Below are positions 1-8,316 of a stretch of 64,000 nt of DNA, in pieces. This DNA is from Paramicrobacterium agarici (GTDB lineage: Bacteria > Actinomycetota > Actinomycetes > Actinomycetales > Microbacteriaceae). Position numbers and translations under genes: made by a program. Location of the stretch: the NCBI RefSeq assembly GCF_002563955.1, contig NZ_PDJE01000001.1, positions 744,001-808,000 on the forward strand, in the 5' to 3' direction. Under the pieces are notes generated by a model, which was not told the DNA's origin, did not search any database, and worked only from the letters and a program-made list of their open reading frames with translations. The first letter of the stretch is position 1, and each line of letters starts with the position of its first letter.

Positions 1-51
1 GGCATGGCGCTCGCGATGGGGCAGATCGACGCGATCCTCGCCGAGGACTAG
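1..51 (+). CDS. C-terminal end of an unidentified protein (partial)
   Basis: An open frame enters from the left edge and ends at a TAG, giving a 16-residue tail that finishes in AILAED. The frame has the G/C third-position pattern of real genes here and ends 25 bp before the convergent EI24 gene. The tail is too short to assign a family. Confidence 0.4.
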   Translation, partial: GMALAMGQIDAILAED

Positions 52-76
52 GGCGAGGGCTGGCCAGGGATCAGAG

Positions 77-832
77 CTATGAGGATGCTGTCGGGGGCCG
101 CGACGCCGCAGCGAGCATGTCTCGCGCGAGCATTGTGGCCCCCGCCACAGCGGCGGGCATCGCCACAACGGCACCGAGCGGCACCAGAAAGCACAGCTGG
201 GTGACGATGCCGAAGCCGAGCACGCGCCAGCGGAACCGCTTGAGCAGCTGACGTCGCGCGCTCAGCGGCACACCGTGCAGCTCGAACGTGCGCGATGAGA
301 GCTCCCGGGCGAGCAGCCGAGCCGTGATGATGAAGCCCAGCACGGCGGCGATGACCGAACCCACAAGCGGGATGAGCCCGATGAGAAACATGAGAACAGC
401 GGCAAGCGCACCGAAGAACACGAGCTGAAGGCCGTCGACGATCCCGCGCCAGAATCCGCCCTCGGCATCCGGAATCTCTCCGCCGAGATCGGCCTCAACA
501 CCGCGCGAGATGCGCTCGTAGAACGGATCGCCGATGGTCAGGGTGAGTGCGGTAAAGGTGATGACGGCGAGAACGGATGCTGCGCCGAAGGCGACGAGGC
601 CGAGCAGAAACCGCACGATGTCGCGCAGCACGTCGTTCCACGAGTCGGCGAACGGTGTCGCCCACGTGACGATGGTCGGCAAGAACGCCGCAAACGCGAT
701 GAGTGCTGCGGCGAGCAACACGAATGAAATGGCTGCGGGAATGAGCCCGAGTGCCATCAGTCGAGGTCGCGTGCGCCACGTGGCGAAGCCGCGCCCCAGC
801 GTCGTCACGCCGGACCAGAGCTCGCGAATCAT
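77..832 (-). CDS. EI24 domain-containing membrane protein
   Basis: A 251-residue integral membrane protein of the EI24/CysZ-like family. Four to five hydrophobic segments are visible (about residues 26-55, 75-100, 138-165 and 205-230), with the family-typical loop GDPFYERISR after the second helix pair. CysZ members are sulfate transporters, but actinobacterial EI24 proteins are mostly uncharacterised, so no substrate is proposed. The start is an ATG without a clear ribosome binding site, and the gene is divergent from the Nudix gene across 45 bp. Length is normal for the family. Confidence 0.85.
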   Translation of the reverse strand: MIRELWSGVTTLGRGFATWRTRPRLMALGLIPAAISFVLLAAALIAFAAFLPTIVTWATPFADSWNDVLRDIVRFLLGLVAFGAASVLAVITFTALTLTIGDPFYERISRGVEADLGGEIPDAEGGFWRGIVDGLQLVFFGALAAVLMFLIGLIPLVGSVIAAVLGFIITARLLARELSSRTFELHGVPLSARRQLLKRFRWRVLGFGIVTQLCFLVPLGAVVAMPAAVAGATMLARDMLAAASRPPTASS

Positions 833-877
833 GCCACCAGCCTATGCGGTGGCATCGTTGCTGCTAGTGTTCTCGCC

Positions 878-1282
878 GTGAAGAGCACGAGCCAGCGCAT
901 CGCCGTCGTCGGCGCCGCGCTCGTGCGCGACGGCCTCGTGCTCGCCGCCAAACGTGGACCGCACAAGGCTCAGCCCGGGCTGTGGGAGTTTCCAGGAGGC
1001 AAGGTCGAGCAGGGCGAGACTCCGGATGCCGCGCTTCGCCGCGAGATCCGCGAAGAGCTCCGCTGCGACATCACGGTCGGCGAGCACGTCGAGACGACCG
1101 AGCACGAGTATGACGCGGGCGTCATTGCCCTGAGCATCTACGTGTGCACGCTCGCGGGTGGTGAGCCTGAGCCCACGGAGCATTCCGAGCTACGCTGGCT
1201 CGCAGCATCCGAGCTGCACTCTCTGACGTGGGCGCCCGCAGATATTTCGGCCGTCGACCGGCTCATGGCGCTGCTGACCTGA
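878..1282 (+). CDS. Nudix hydrolase, MutT-like (8-oxo-dGTP diphosphatase type)
   Basis: A 134-residue soluble Nudix protein starting at GTG. The Nudix box begins at GKVEQGE and continues through REIREE, giving the G-x5-E-x7-REU-x-EE pattern with the metal-binding glutamates present. The Gly that normally follows EE-x is Arg (EELRC), a small deviation. The segment GLWEFPGGK before the box is typical of MutT. The likely role is hydrolysis of oxidised purine nucleoside triphosphates in the cytoplasm, but Nudix substrate assignment from sequence is uncertain. Confidence 0.9.
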   Translation: MKSTSQRIAVVGAALVRDGLVLAAKRGPHKAQPGLWEFPGGKVEQGETPDAALRREIREELRCDITVGEHVETTEHEYDAGVIALSIYVCTLAGGEPEPTEHSELRWLAASELHSLTWAPADISAVDRLMALLT

Positions 1283-1445
1283 CTCCGCTCTCTCGAGCAG
1301 CGAGACCGTTCCGCACTCACCCCGCAGTACGGCCCGCCCGACCAAAGATCACCCGAAGGGTGGACTCGCCCGTGAGCGGCTTTGCCTACTCTGAGTGGTG
1401 GGCGACGGCGATGGGCTGTCGCGGTGACGAAAGGCGACACACGTT

Positions 1446-2225
1446 ATGCGCATCCGCACACTCGGCGCGGCAGCATCCATTGCTCTTCTCGCGAGCGCGC
1501 TCACCGGATGCGCGGCCATCGACCCGGGCGAGCCGACCACGCAGCAGCGCGAGATCGCCGACGTCACAGCGATCGATCTGCAAACGTCCGGCGACGTCGT
1601 CGTCACTCGCGGCGACGATGTGTCGCTCACGGTTACGGCGGGCGCAAACGTCATCGACTCGATTACCGCCGACGTGCGCGACGGCGTTCTCACGCTCGAC
1701 TTGCAGCGCGCATTCATCAGCTTTCCGACGTTTCCCGGCCCCATCACATTTGAGCTCACGGTGCCGATGATCGACTCGGTCCAGGTGTCGGGCTCCGGCG
1801 ATGTCACCGCCGATTTTGCAGGAGCGGATGCTGTCGACCTGACGATCAGCGGGTCGGGCGACATCGAGGCGACAGGCCTTGACGCATCAACGGTTGACGC
1901 CACAATCGAGGGCAGCGGCAACATCCTGGCCGAGGGCATCGACGTTGACACGCTCACAGCGCGCGTCGACGGATCGGGCGACATCACGCTGTCGGGCGCG
2001 GTCGCCACGCAGACGCTCGAGATCGACGGCGCGGGCGATATCGACGCCGCCGATGTCGAGTCGGTGGATGCTGTCGCGACCATCGATGGCGCGGGAGACA
2101 TCGCCGTGCACGCGACGGGAACGCTCTCGGCCGCGATCGACGGCAGCGGCACGATCCGGTACTCGGGCAGCGCCGACGTCGAGAAGAGCGTCTCGGGAGC
2201 AGGCGACATCGTCCGTGTCGACTGA
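1446..2225 (+). CDS. Lipoprotein with GIN (DUF2807) auto-transporter-adhesin-head-like domain
   Basis: A 259-residue secreted lipoprotein. The signal peptide runs to a lipobox SALTGC with Cys22 as the acylation site. The mature part is a regular series of short repeats of the GSGDI/GAGDI type (for example around residues 117, 136, 156, 176 and 194), which is the hallmark of the right-handed beta-helix GIN domain. In other bacteria such proteins sit on the outer face of the membrane, and their function is poorly known. It is probably a single-gene unit between the Nudix gene and a small membrane protein. Confidence 0.85.
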   Translation: MRIRTLGAAASIALLASALTGCAAIDPGEPTTQQREIADVTAIDLQTSGDVVVTRGDDVSLTVTAGANVIDSITADVRDGVLTLDLQRAFISFPTFPGPITFELTVPMIDSVQVSGSGDVTADFAGADAVDLTISGSGDIEATGLDASTVDATIEGSGNILAEGIDVDTLTARVDGSGDITLSGAVATQTLEIDGAGDIDAADVESVDAVATIDGAGDIAVHATGTLSAAIDGSGTIRYSGSADVEKSVSGAGDIVRVD

Positions 2226-2300
2226 CGCGAATTCGCAACTGCTCTGATCGCGACTGTCCACCCCCTTTTGCCGATCAGGGGGCCGGGTTATGGTGCCCTT

Positions 2301-2651
2301 ATGTCGGCACACAACGCAGGCGATCGTCCGCGCAAGCGAAACACAGCGGACCCGACGAAGATGGCCAACCAGCCAGCGCTTCGAACGTCATCGGGAGCCA
2401 TCTGGCTGATCGTCGGGGCAGTGCTCACGGTGATCTGTCTGCTTGTGATCGTGCCGCTGATTCAATTCGGCAATCCCGTAACGCTCGTCGGCGCTGTGCT
2501 CGTCGTGGTGCTGTACATCGCCATGATCGTGGTGCGGTTGACGATCGCCGCGCGTGTGACGCGCCTGCGTGTGCTTGCCGTCTTGTTCGGCCTGATCGCG
2601 CTCATCGGCCTGCTGACGGTGCTGATTGACGCGTTCGCAGGTTGGCGCTGA
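2301..2651 (+). CDS. Small membrane protein, three predicted helices
   Basis: A 116-residue hydrophobic protein. The N-terminal 30 residues are polar and basic (RPRKRNT), followed by three transmembrane stretches at about 36-58, 64-86 and 93-110. An in-frame upstream start at 2268 is possible, but the ATG used here follows a sequence less like coding DNA and gives a better N-terminus. I do not recognise the family; similar proteins are usually annotated as hypothetical in actinomycetes. Confidence 0.65.
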   Translation: MSAHNAGDRPRKRNTADPTKMANQPALRTSSGAIWLIVGAVLTVICLLVIVPLIQFGNPVTLVGAVLVVVLYIAMIVVRLTIAARVTRLRVLAVLFGLIALIGLLTVLIDAFAGWR

Positions 2652-2678
2652 CCGATCCGAATGACAAGGAGGGTGACG

Positions 2679-3800
2679 ATGACACGAGATAGAGAACTCG
2701 TTGCACAGCTTCTCAAGGACCCGACGCCCAAATCGATGGTGTTCATCGATTCGACGGCGGGCACGAGCGATCCCGAGGGCATGGCATCGTCTCGGCGCAC
2801 GCACGTCAGGGAAGGCATGGGGCAGGCAGGGGCTCCGGATGCTGATATCGAGGCGATGCTTGAGGTCATGAGGCAGCCGACCGGGGTCGCCGACCCGTCG
2901 GTGCGCTTCGCCGTGGTGCAGAACGGCGAATTGGTCATGCACAAGGTCGTCAACGGCGAGATGCGCAGCAAGGAGTGCATTCATCATGGTCCGGTGATCG
3001 ATGCCACGCCTCTGCTGCTGCAGATTCCGCACGAGAATCTCTATTTCGACGTGCGCGTGTGGCGCGGCGGCGGTGACATCAGCGTGTGCGCTGAGGGCGA
3101 CCGCGAGCCCGTCGACACGCGCCACATCGAGGGTGACACGAGCGACATCAACAAGGTCAGCGCCGGTCGCATGGCGGAGGCCGGAATTCAGCGGCATACC
3201 GAAGAGGTGTGGAAGCACAATCAGACGGATGTTGCTGAGCAGATCACCGCGCTGATCGCGGAACACCATCCGCGCGTGATCTTCCTGTCGGGCGATGTGC
3301 GCGCCGTGCAACTGCTGAGCGGCCAACTGAGTGATCAGGCGAAGCACCTTCTGCACGTCGTCCCGGGCGAGGTCGACAACGAGGGCGCATCGCCGCAGCG
3401 CGTGCGGCACGCAATCGACGTGCAGCTCGACGCCGCGCGCCGTCGCCGCAATCGGCAGATCCTCGATGACGCAGCGGCTGACAACGGCAGCCTGCAGGCG
3501 GTCGGAATTGGTGCCGTCGTGCACGCCCTCGCGCAGGGGCAGGCCGAGTACGTGCTGCTCGACCACCAAGAGATGCTGCAGCACTCGCTGCTGGCGCTCG
3601 ACGGTGAGCCCTGGGTGGCAACAGCGCCAGAGGATGCTCTCGGAGCACCGGTGCTCGAGGAGATCGTCTCGACCGCAGCAATCGTGAGGGCCGCTGTGCT
3701 GACCGACGCGCGGGTGCGTGTTGTTGACCCGGACGAGATCGGAGTCGGCACGGGTGTCGTGGCGTCGCTACGCTGGCCGGTCGGCCCGGAGCGCCCGTGA
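2679..3800 (+). CDS. Rv2629-like baeRF-family protein (release-factor-like, candidate ribosome hibernation factor)
   Basis: A 373-residue protein resembling the bacterial/archaeal eRF1-like (baeRF, Vms1-type) proteins represented by mycobacterial Rv2629. Visible family features are the N-terminal stretch with RFAVVQNGEL, the central segment with RVIFLSGDVRAVQLL, and the C-terminal eL30-like part with EYVLLDHQEML. Members of this superfamily include the ribosome hibernation factor Balon and its mycobacterial relatives, so binding to idle ribosomes under stress is a plausible role (known for relatives, inferred here). The start is chosen because AAGGAGG lies 7 bp upstream; an ATG 18 bp earlier overlaps that site. 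A strong bidirectional terminator follows. Confidence 0.75.
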   Translation: MTRDRELVAQLLKDPTPKSMVFIDSTAGTSDPEGMASSRRTHVREGMGQAGAPDADIEAMLEVMRQPTGVADPSVRFAVVQNGELVMHKVVNGEMRSKECIHHGPVIDATPLLLQIPHENLYFDVRVWRGGGDISVCAEGDREPVDTRHIEGDTSDINKVSAGRMAEAGIQRHTEEVWKHNQTDVAEQITALIAEHHPRVIFLSGDVRAVQLLSGQLSDQAKHLLHVVPGEVDNEGASPQRVRHAIDVQLDAARRRRNRQILDDAAADNGSLQAVGIGAVVHALAQGQAEYVLLDHQEMLQHSLLALDGEPWVATAPEDALGAPVLEEIVSTAAIVRAAVLTDARVRVVDPDEIGVGTGVVASLRWPVGPERP

Positions 3801-3812
3801 CTGTGGCCACGC

Positions 3813-3869
3813 TTCGAGCGTGACGGCCAGCTGAGCGTGAAAGGCAGCTCAGGCTGGCCGTCGCTCGAA
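3813..3869. terminator. Long bidirectional hairpin between convergent genes
   Basis: Two arms of 23-24 bases (left beginning TTCGAGCG, right ending CGCTCGAA) pair with only two bulges around a loop of about 10 bases. It lies between the Rv2629-like gene and the convergent YheO-type regulator, so it probably ends transcription from both sides. There is no long T tract. Confidence 0.7.
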
Positions 3870-3897
3870 CAAGGGTGATGGCCTGCCAGCTCCCGAG

Positions 3898-4635
3898 CTA
3901 GACCGCTCCCGCCTCAGGGATGTTCGGATCTGCGCGCGCCTCATCGAGATAGGAGTATGCGGTCACGCGCGAGATTCCGAGACGCGAGGCGATGTGCTCC
4001 ATTCCCTTGCGCATCTGCAGGGCTCCCTGCTGGTCGAGCGTGCGTACGACGGAGATGCGGTCATCCCGTGACATCTGCGCGACGGGCTTGCCGATGGACT
4101 GAATCGCGTCGGTCACCATGGCGTCCATCACCGAGACCAAGTCTTGGCCGAAGAACTCGCTCGGTGCATCGGGGGAGTCGGATGCTGTCTGAGGCACGAG
4201 GCTGTCGAGCAGCGTGCGCGCCTGCTGCAACGCGCTCACGTCGACGTTGATGCAGAGCGCCGCCATGATCTTGCCCGCACGATTGCGAAAGTAGATCGAC
4301 GAGCAGCGCAGCTGGCGCCCGTCGCTCGTGAAGCCTCGGTAGCCGAAGGCGTCGTGATCCGCGCCCTGGTTGTGGATGACGCCGGCACCGAGGCTCGTTG
4401 ACGGCCCGCCCACGGAGCGCCCCGTGACGTGCCCGTTCTCGATCGCGATGATCGTGTGGTCGAGATCTGGGTTGTCGGCAGAGAGGTCGTGCAGTACCAC
4501 TTCGCAACCCGGACCGGCCGCCGCGGCCATTGCGTGCATGACGGGGCGATACACCGCGCAGATCTCGTCGACGGTCTCGTAAATACGCGATTCAGCCGAT
4601 TCATCGTGCAGCGCGACAACGGTGTCTGACGGCAT
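3898..4635 (-). CDS. YheO/DauR-type PAS-HTH transcriptional regulator
   Basis: A 245-residue regulator. Residues about 20-140 match the YheO-like PAS domain (EICAVYRPVMHA at the start, then GCEVVLHDLS, SLGAGVIHNQGA and CSSIYFRNRAGKIMAALCINVD). Residues about 185-240 match the DauR helix-turn-helix, with SRLGISRVTAYSYLDEAR as the recognition region. DauR controls D-arginine use in Pseudomonas. Here the gene is divergent from an MFS carrier and RidA, which are the likely targets. Two 14-bp direct repeats in the shared intergenic region are candidate binding sites. Confidence 0.9.
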   Translation of the reverse strand: MPSDTVVALHDESAESRIYETVDEICAVYRPVMHAMAAAAGPGCEVVLHDLSADNPDLDHTIIAIENGHVTGRSVGGPSTSLGAGVIHNQGADHDAFGYRGFTSDGRQLRCSSIYFRNRAGKIMAALCINVDVSALQQARTLLDSLVPQTASDSPDAPSEFFGQDLVSVMDAMVTDAIQSIGKPVAQMSRDDRISVVRTLDQQGALQMRKGMEHIASRLGISRVTAYSYLDEARADPNIPEAGAV

Positions 4636-4655
4636 CCGATCCTCTCTTGCTCCTA

Positions 4656-4690
4656 ACAGAATGTTTATGCATGTAGACAGACTGTTTATG
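4656..4690. promoter_or_regulatory. Direct-repeat operator candidate for the YheO/DauR-type regulator
   Basis: ACAGAATGTTTATG (4656-4669) and ACAGACTGTTTATG (4677-4690) match at 13 of 14 positions and are 21 bp apart, two turns of B-DNA. They lie in the 189-bp region between the regulator and the MFS gene. The spacing favours a protein binding in tandem on one face of the helix. Confidence 0.5.
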
Positions 4691-4824
4691 AAGGTGCTAG
4701 CTTAACGTTTTGTCTAGATGACGATATTACGCGAACGACTGACAGATGCCTAGATCTCGGGGGTAATCGGTCATCAAGCGCAGGCGAGAGCGGCAGAACC
4801 TGTACAAAGAGTAAGGAGGCTCTT

Positions 4825-6165
4825 GTGGCCAACACAGCGCAGCCACAGGCACGCGGGCTGAGGGCGATCCCGGCAAAGGATCGCCGTACCGTCGCCGGCG
4901 GTGCCATCGGCACCATGATGGAGTACTACGACTACTACCTGTTCGGTCTCGGCGCAGCCGTCGTATTCCCGCACGTATTCTTCCCCGGAGACGACCCCGT
5001 CATGGGGATGCTCCAGTCGTTCGCCACATTCGCCGTCGGCTTCTTGCTGCGGCCCCTTGGCGGCATCGTCTTCGGCTACGTCGGCGACCGCTTCGGACGC
5101 AAGCGTTCGCTCATGGTCACCGTGATCGGCATGGGAATCTGCACGACTCTCATGGGTCTCATCCCCTCGGCCGAGTCCATCGGTCTGCTGGCGCCGATCC
5201 TGCTGGTGTTCCTGCGCATGTGTCAGGGACTGTTCGTCGGTGGCGAGATGGGGCCGGCGGCCACGATCGTCGTCGAGTATGCGCCGACCGGCCGCCGCGG
5301 ACTCTTCGGCGCGCTGCTGATCACGGGCGCCGGTGTAGCGAACGTGTTCTCAGCCGGGCTGATGGCCGTTCTCGGCGCGGGCGACGAGTCGTTCTTCATG
5401 ACGTGGGGCTGGCGCATCCCGTTCTTGTTCGCCGCCGTGCTCACGATCGTCGCGATCATTCTGCGCAGCAAGCTCGAGGAGTCCGACGAGTTCAAGTCGT
5501 ACACGAAGACCATCGAGGTCGAGGGTGTCAAGCGCAAGAATCCGCTCATGGAGGCGATCCGCCACCCGAAGAACCTCATTCTCGGCATCTTCATCGGCCT
5601 GCCGCAGAGCATCGCGGGCTACATCGTGCTCACGTACGGCCTTGCCTACATGGTGCAGCAGCACTCGGTCGACCCTGAAGTGGGCTTCATCGGCACCATG
5701 ATTGTCGGGTTCCTGCAGATCGTCATGGCACCGGTGTGGGGTCACGTTTCCGACAAGATCGGACGTCGCCGCTTCTACATCCTGGCGTGCATCGGCTTCG
5801 CCGTGCTGATCTACCCGGCGTTCGCACTCTTCAGCGGTGGAACAGCGATTCTGATCTGGCTCGGCATGATCGTGGGCTTCGTCATTCCCGGCGTTGCGAT
5901 GCAGGGTACCCTGCAGACGCTGCTCACCGAGATGTTCGATGTCGAGGCGCGCACCACGGGCGTCAACGTCGGCTACCAGTTCTCGAACACGCTCGGGGGC
6001 GGCTTTGCTCCGCTGATTTGCGCCGCACTGTTTGCCTGGGCCGGGCACATCTGGCCGGTTATCGTCTACGCGACGGTGATCGCTCTCGCGGGCGTCATCG
6101 CGACGGCATACGCGTCGATCCGGCCCGACACAGAGGACGCCGGGCGTCTGCACGAGCTGAACTGA
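4825..6165 (+). CDS. MFS transporter, metabolite:H+ symporter (ProP/ShiA-like)
   Basis: A 446-residue carrier with 12 predicted helices. The N-terminus GAIGTMMEYYDYYLFG is typical of the metabolite:H+ symporter family, and the loop after helix 2 carries the MFS motif GYVGDRFGRKRSL. Known relatives import shikimate, citrate, proline/betaine or alpha-ketoglutarate; the substrate here is unknown. The GTG start has a good AAGGAGG site. It forms an operon with ridA and is divergent from the YheO/DauR-like regulator, suggesting uptake of an amino-acid-derived compound whose breakdown yields reactive imines. Confidence 0.88.
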   Translation: MANTAQPQARGLRAIPAKDRRTVAGGAIGTMMEYYDYYLFGLGAAVVFPHVFFPGDDPVMGMLQSFATFAVGFLLRPLGGIVFGYVGDRFGRKRSLMVTVIGMGICTTLMGLIPSAESIGLLAPILLVFLRMCQGLFVGGEMGPAATIVVEYAPTGRRGLFGALLITGAGVANVFSAGLMAVLGAGDESFFMTWGWRIPFLFAAVLTIVAIILRSKLEESDEFKSYTKTIEVEGVKRKNPLMEAIRHPKNLILGIFIGLPQSIAGYIVLTYGLAYMVQQHSVDPEVGFIGTMIVGFLQIVMAPVWGHVSDKIGRRRFYILACIGFAVLIYPAFALFSGGTAILIWLGMIVGFVIPGVAMQGTLQTLLTEMFDVEARTTGVNVGYQFSNTLGGGFAPLICAALFAWAGHIWPVIVYATVIALAGVIATAYASIRPDTEDAGRLHELN

Positions 6166-6231
6166 GTGCTCGCAGCATCCGTCACCTCTGAGCGAAAATC
6201 TGACCACCTGCAAGAGAAAGAGGACCAATAC

Positions 6232-6618
6232 ATGACCAAGAAGGCATTCCACACCACAAACGCACCGCAGCCGGCCGGTCCCTACAGTCAGGCGGTCGAG
6301 GCGAACGGATTCGTGTACACGGCCGGGTTCGGGCCGCAGGATGCCGCCAACGGCAACGCCGTCGCCGAGAGTGTTGGTGACCAGACGCGCCAGGTTCTGC
6401 GCAACGTGCAGTCGGCGCTCGCCGAGCGCGGCCTCACCCTGGACGACTGCGTCAAGACGACGGTGCACCTCGCCGACCTCGCAGACTTCGCGGAGTTCAA
6501 CGAGGCGTACAAGGAGTTCTTCTCGGAGCCGTTCCCCGTGCGCACCACGGTCGGGTCGCAGCTGGCGAACATCCTCGTCGAGATCGACGCGGTCGCTGCC
6601 ATTCCCGAGGGCAAGTAG
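6232..6618 (+). CDS. ridA: RidA/YjgF family enamine/imine deaminase
   Basis: A 128-residue RidA-type protein that probably forms a trimer and hydrolyses reactive enamines/imines released by PLP enzymes to ketoacids and ammonia. The key Arg104 is in VRTTVGSQL, and the N-terminal APQPAGPYSQAV and C-terminal EIDAVAAIP are characteristic. The start follows an AGAGG-type site; an open frame extends 22 codons upstream without a good start. It lies 66 bp after the MFS gene and is followed by a terminator hairpin, so it closes the two-gene operon. Confidence 0.92.
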   Translation: MTKKAFHTTNAPQPAGPYSQAVEANGFVYTAGFGPQDAANGNAVAESVGDQTRQVLRNVQSALAERGLTLDDCVKTTVHLADLADFAEFNEAYKEFFSEPFPVRTTVGSQLANILVEIDAVAAIPEGK

Positions 6619-6645
6619 CCCGGAGGGCCGCGTTCAACGCCTCAC

Positions 6646-6688
6646 ATCGGGTCGTCGTGCACACGCACGGCGGCCCGATTTCCCTTTC
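6646..6688 (+). terminator. Intrinsic terminator after ridA
   Basis: A hairpin with arms beginning ATCGGG and ending CCCGAT, 15 bp with two mismatches around the loop ACAC, is followed by a pyrimidine run TTTCCCTTTCC. It sits 28 bp after the ridA stop codon and isolates the MFS remnant downstream. Confidence 0.65.
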
Positions 6689-6734
6689 CACGAGCGGATG
6701 CTGTTGCGCACAGGTCGTGCGACCGAAATGCGAA

Positions 6735-7244
6735 TGCTCGACGGTGCAGAACGCTGTGCCCGCGCAGCAGCTTGGCACCGCGACCAGCACGAACAACTAC
6801 TTCCGCGAGGTGGGGGCGTCGCTGGGAACCGCCGTGTTCGGCACGCTCTTCACGACGCGACTGACCGAGAATCTCACGGCGGTGTTCACGGATGCTGGCG
6901 CGAGCGCGTCCGATGCGGCCGACGCGACGGCGACCGTCGATCCGTCGGTGCTCAACGATCTGCCTGAGGCTGTGCGCGACGGCATCGTCGGGGCGTACGC
7001 GGATGCTCTCGCCCCGGTGTTCTGGTACATCCTCCCGTTCATCGCCGTGGCGTTCCTGCTGTCGCTCGTGCTGAAGCAGATTCCGCTGCAGACCGAGTCG
7101 GGGCTCGTCGCCCGCGGTGAGGCGATCGGCGGCGAAGAGGCTGAGCGCCTTGAGGCCGAGCAGCGGGCCGCGAAGCGCGGAGAGACGGTGGGTGCCGGCA
7201 CAGGGTCGACGCCGACGAACGGCTCCGGGCCTCACGCCGAGTAA
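6735..7244 (+). pseudogene. C-terminal remnant of a DHA2/EmrB-type MFS drug transporter
   Basis: The frame encodes only the last third of a 14-helix EmrB/QacA-type exporter. VQNAVPAQQLGTATSTNNYF is followed by REVGASLGTAVFG, a block found near helices 11-13 of these carriers, then a final helix VFWYILPFIAVAFLLSLVL and a hydrophilic tail. Everything upstream (about 350 residues) is missing, and the codons before VQNAVP match nothing. The fragment follows the ridA terminator, has no promoter that I can see, and is probably not functional. Confidence 0.75.
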
Positions 7245-7275
7245 CGGCATCCTCTCTGTCTGCGCTGATGCGAAT

Positions 7276-7331
7276 CGGGCGCCAACTTTTGCGATTGAAG
7301 CGGCGGCCTTCATAGGAAAAGTTGGCACCCG
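7276..7331. repeat. Imperfect long inverted repeat
   Basis: CGGGCGCCAACTTTT (7276-7290) pairs with AAAAGTTGGCACCCG (7317-7331) at 14 of 15 positions; the 26-base interior holds a further small GAAG/CTTC pair. The A/T bases face the loop, so it does not look like an intrinsic terminator. It resembles a dispersed extragenic palindrome or the trace of a small mobile element, next to the decayed MFS gene. Confidence 0.5.
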
Positions 7332-7381
7332 ATGGGGCGACGCCCACGGCACCCATCGAGCGTGCGTGCACTAAGGCCGCG

Positions 7382-8236
7382 TCACCACTCCTGTTCGCGC
7401 GCCCAGCTCTCGACGGTGTGCCAGCCGACCTCGGGGTACGCAGCGTGCAGCGCGTCGATGTCCACGGAGTAACCGCGCTCGCGGAAGAACCGCATCATGG
7501 CGGCGAGATCGGCGTTGCCGCTCGCTTCGATCGCCTCAAGCGGTATCTCGGCGTATTCGACGTCGCGCCCGAGCACGGCGCTCAACGCCTTCGCCACTTC
7601 CGCACCGGTTTCTTCCGACGACGCGAGCTCGATGCGCTGGCCAGCGAAGCGCTGCGGGTCGTCGAAGACGAGCGCCGTGAACTCGGCGAGATCCGACATC
7701 GGCACCTTCTGAACGCGCGTGCCCGCGGGCACAGGGAACGCGTAGCGCCCGTTTTCCAGGGCCTCCCGATTCTGCGGCGAGAGGATGTTGTCGGTGAACA
7801 TCGCCGGCGCGACAACCGTGTGCGGAACGTCAATCGTCGCCATGTGCCGCTCGACGTTCGCCTTGCTCTCGAAGTGCGGCACTTTCGTGTCATTGAGTGC
7901 GCTCGCAACCGACGAGTAGACGATGAACCTGACGTCGGCCGACGCTGCCGCATCCACAAGGGTTATCGCCTGGCGCTCTTCCGTCGCGGCTTCCGACTCG
8001 TACGGCGTGCCCATGGCGTAAATGGCGTCGACTGTGGATGCTGCGGCACGCAGGCTCTGCGGATCGTCGAAGTCGGCGACGACAATCTCGGCCCCGCTCT
8101 CGGCGAGGGCGCGTGCCCCGGCGCCATCAGGATTGCGGGTCATCGCCCGTACGGTGTGCCCGTGTCGCAGAAGTGCGCGGGCGACGGCACCTCCCTGTGT
8201 GCCGGTAGCTCCGCTGACAAGAATCGTCGAGGTCAT
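7382..8236 (-). CDS. NmrA-like NAD(P)-binding protein (SDR superfamily)
   Basis: A 284-residue atypical short-chain dehydrogenase. The N-terminal Rossmann motif GATGTQGG (residues 9-16) and RAMTRNPD after strand 2 are typical of NmrA/HSCARG and quinone-reductase-like members, which often sense NADPH or reduce small substrates. The active-site Tyr-x3-Lys of classical SDRs is not obvious. It is divergent from a MarR-type regulator over 80 bp containing a strong palindrome, so it is probably repressed by that regulator and induced by a small electrophile or phenolic compound. Confidence 0.88.
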   Translation of the reverse strand: MTSTILVSGATGTQGGAVARALLRHGHTVRAMTRNPDGAGARALAESGAEIVVADFDDPQSLRAAASTVDAIYAMGTPYESEAATEERQAITLVDAAASADVRFIVYSSVASALNDTKVPHFESKANVERHMATIDVPHTVVAPAMFTDNILSPQNREALENGRYAFPVPAGTRVQKVPMSDLAEFTALVFDDPQRFAGQRIELASSEETGAEVAKALSAVLGRDVEYAEIPLEAIEASGNADLAAMMRFFRERGYSVDIDALHAAYPEVGWHTVESWAREQEW

Positions 8237-8255
8237 ACAGCATCCCTTCTTTCAT

Positions 8256-8282
8256 TTGCGTAAACAATAGTTGCTAACGCAA
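8256..8282. promoter_or_regulatory. 27-bp palindromic operator candidate for the MarR regulator
   Basis: Arms TTGCGT and ACGCAA are perfect, and further symmetric matches (CAA/TTG and single A/T pairs) continue toward the centre, so 20 of 27 positions are symmetric. It lies in the short divergent region between the NmrA-like gene and marR, in the size range of known MarR sites. Confidence 0.6.
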
Positions 8283-8316
8283 GAGTTGCGCGGACAATTC
8301 CCGATACGCTGAACCT

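Noticed and set aside
2388..3584. Long minus-strand open frame of about 400 codons across the Rv2629-like gene
   Set aside because: Its composition is typical of an antisense frame (rich in His and Arg), it has no ribosome binding site or domain, and the plus-strand gene is well supported.
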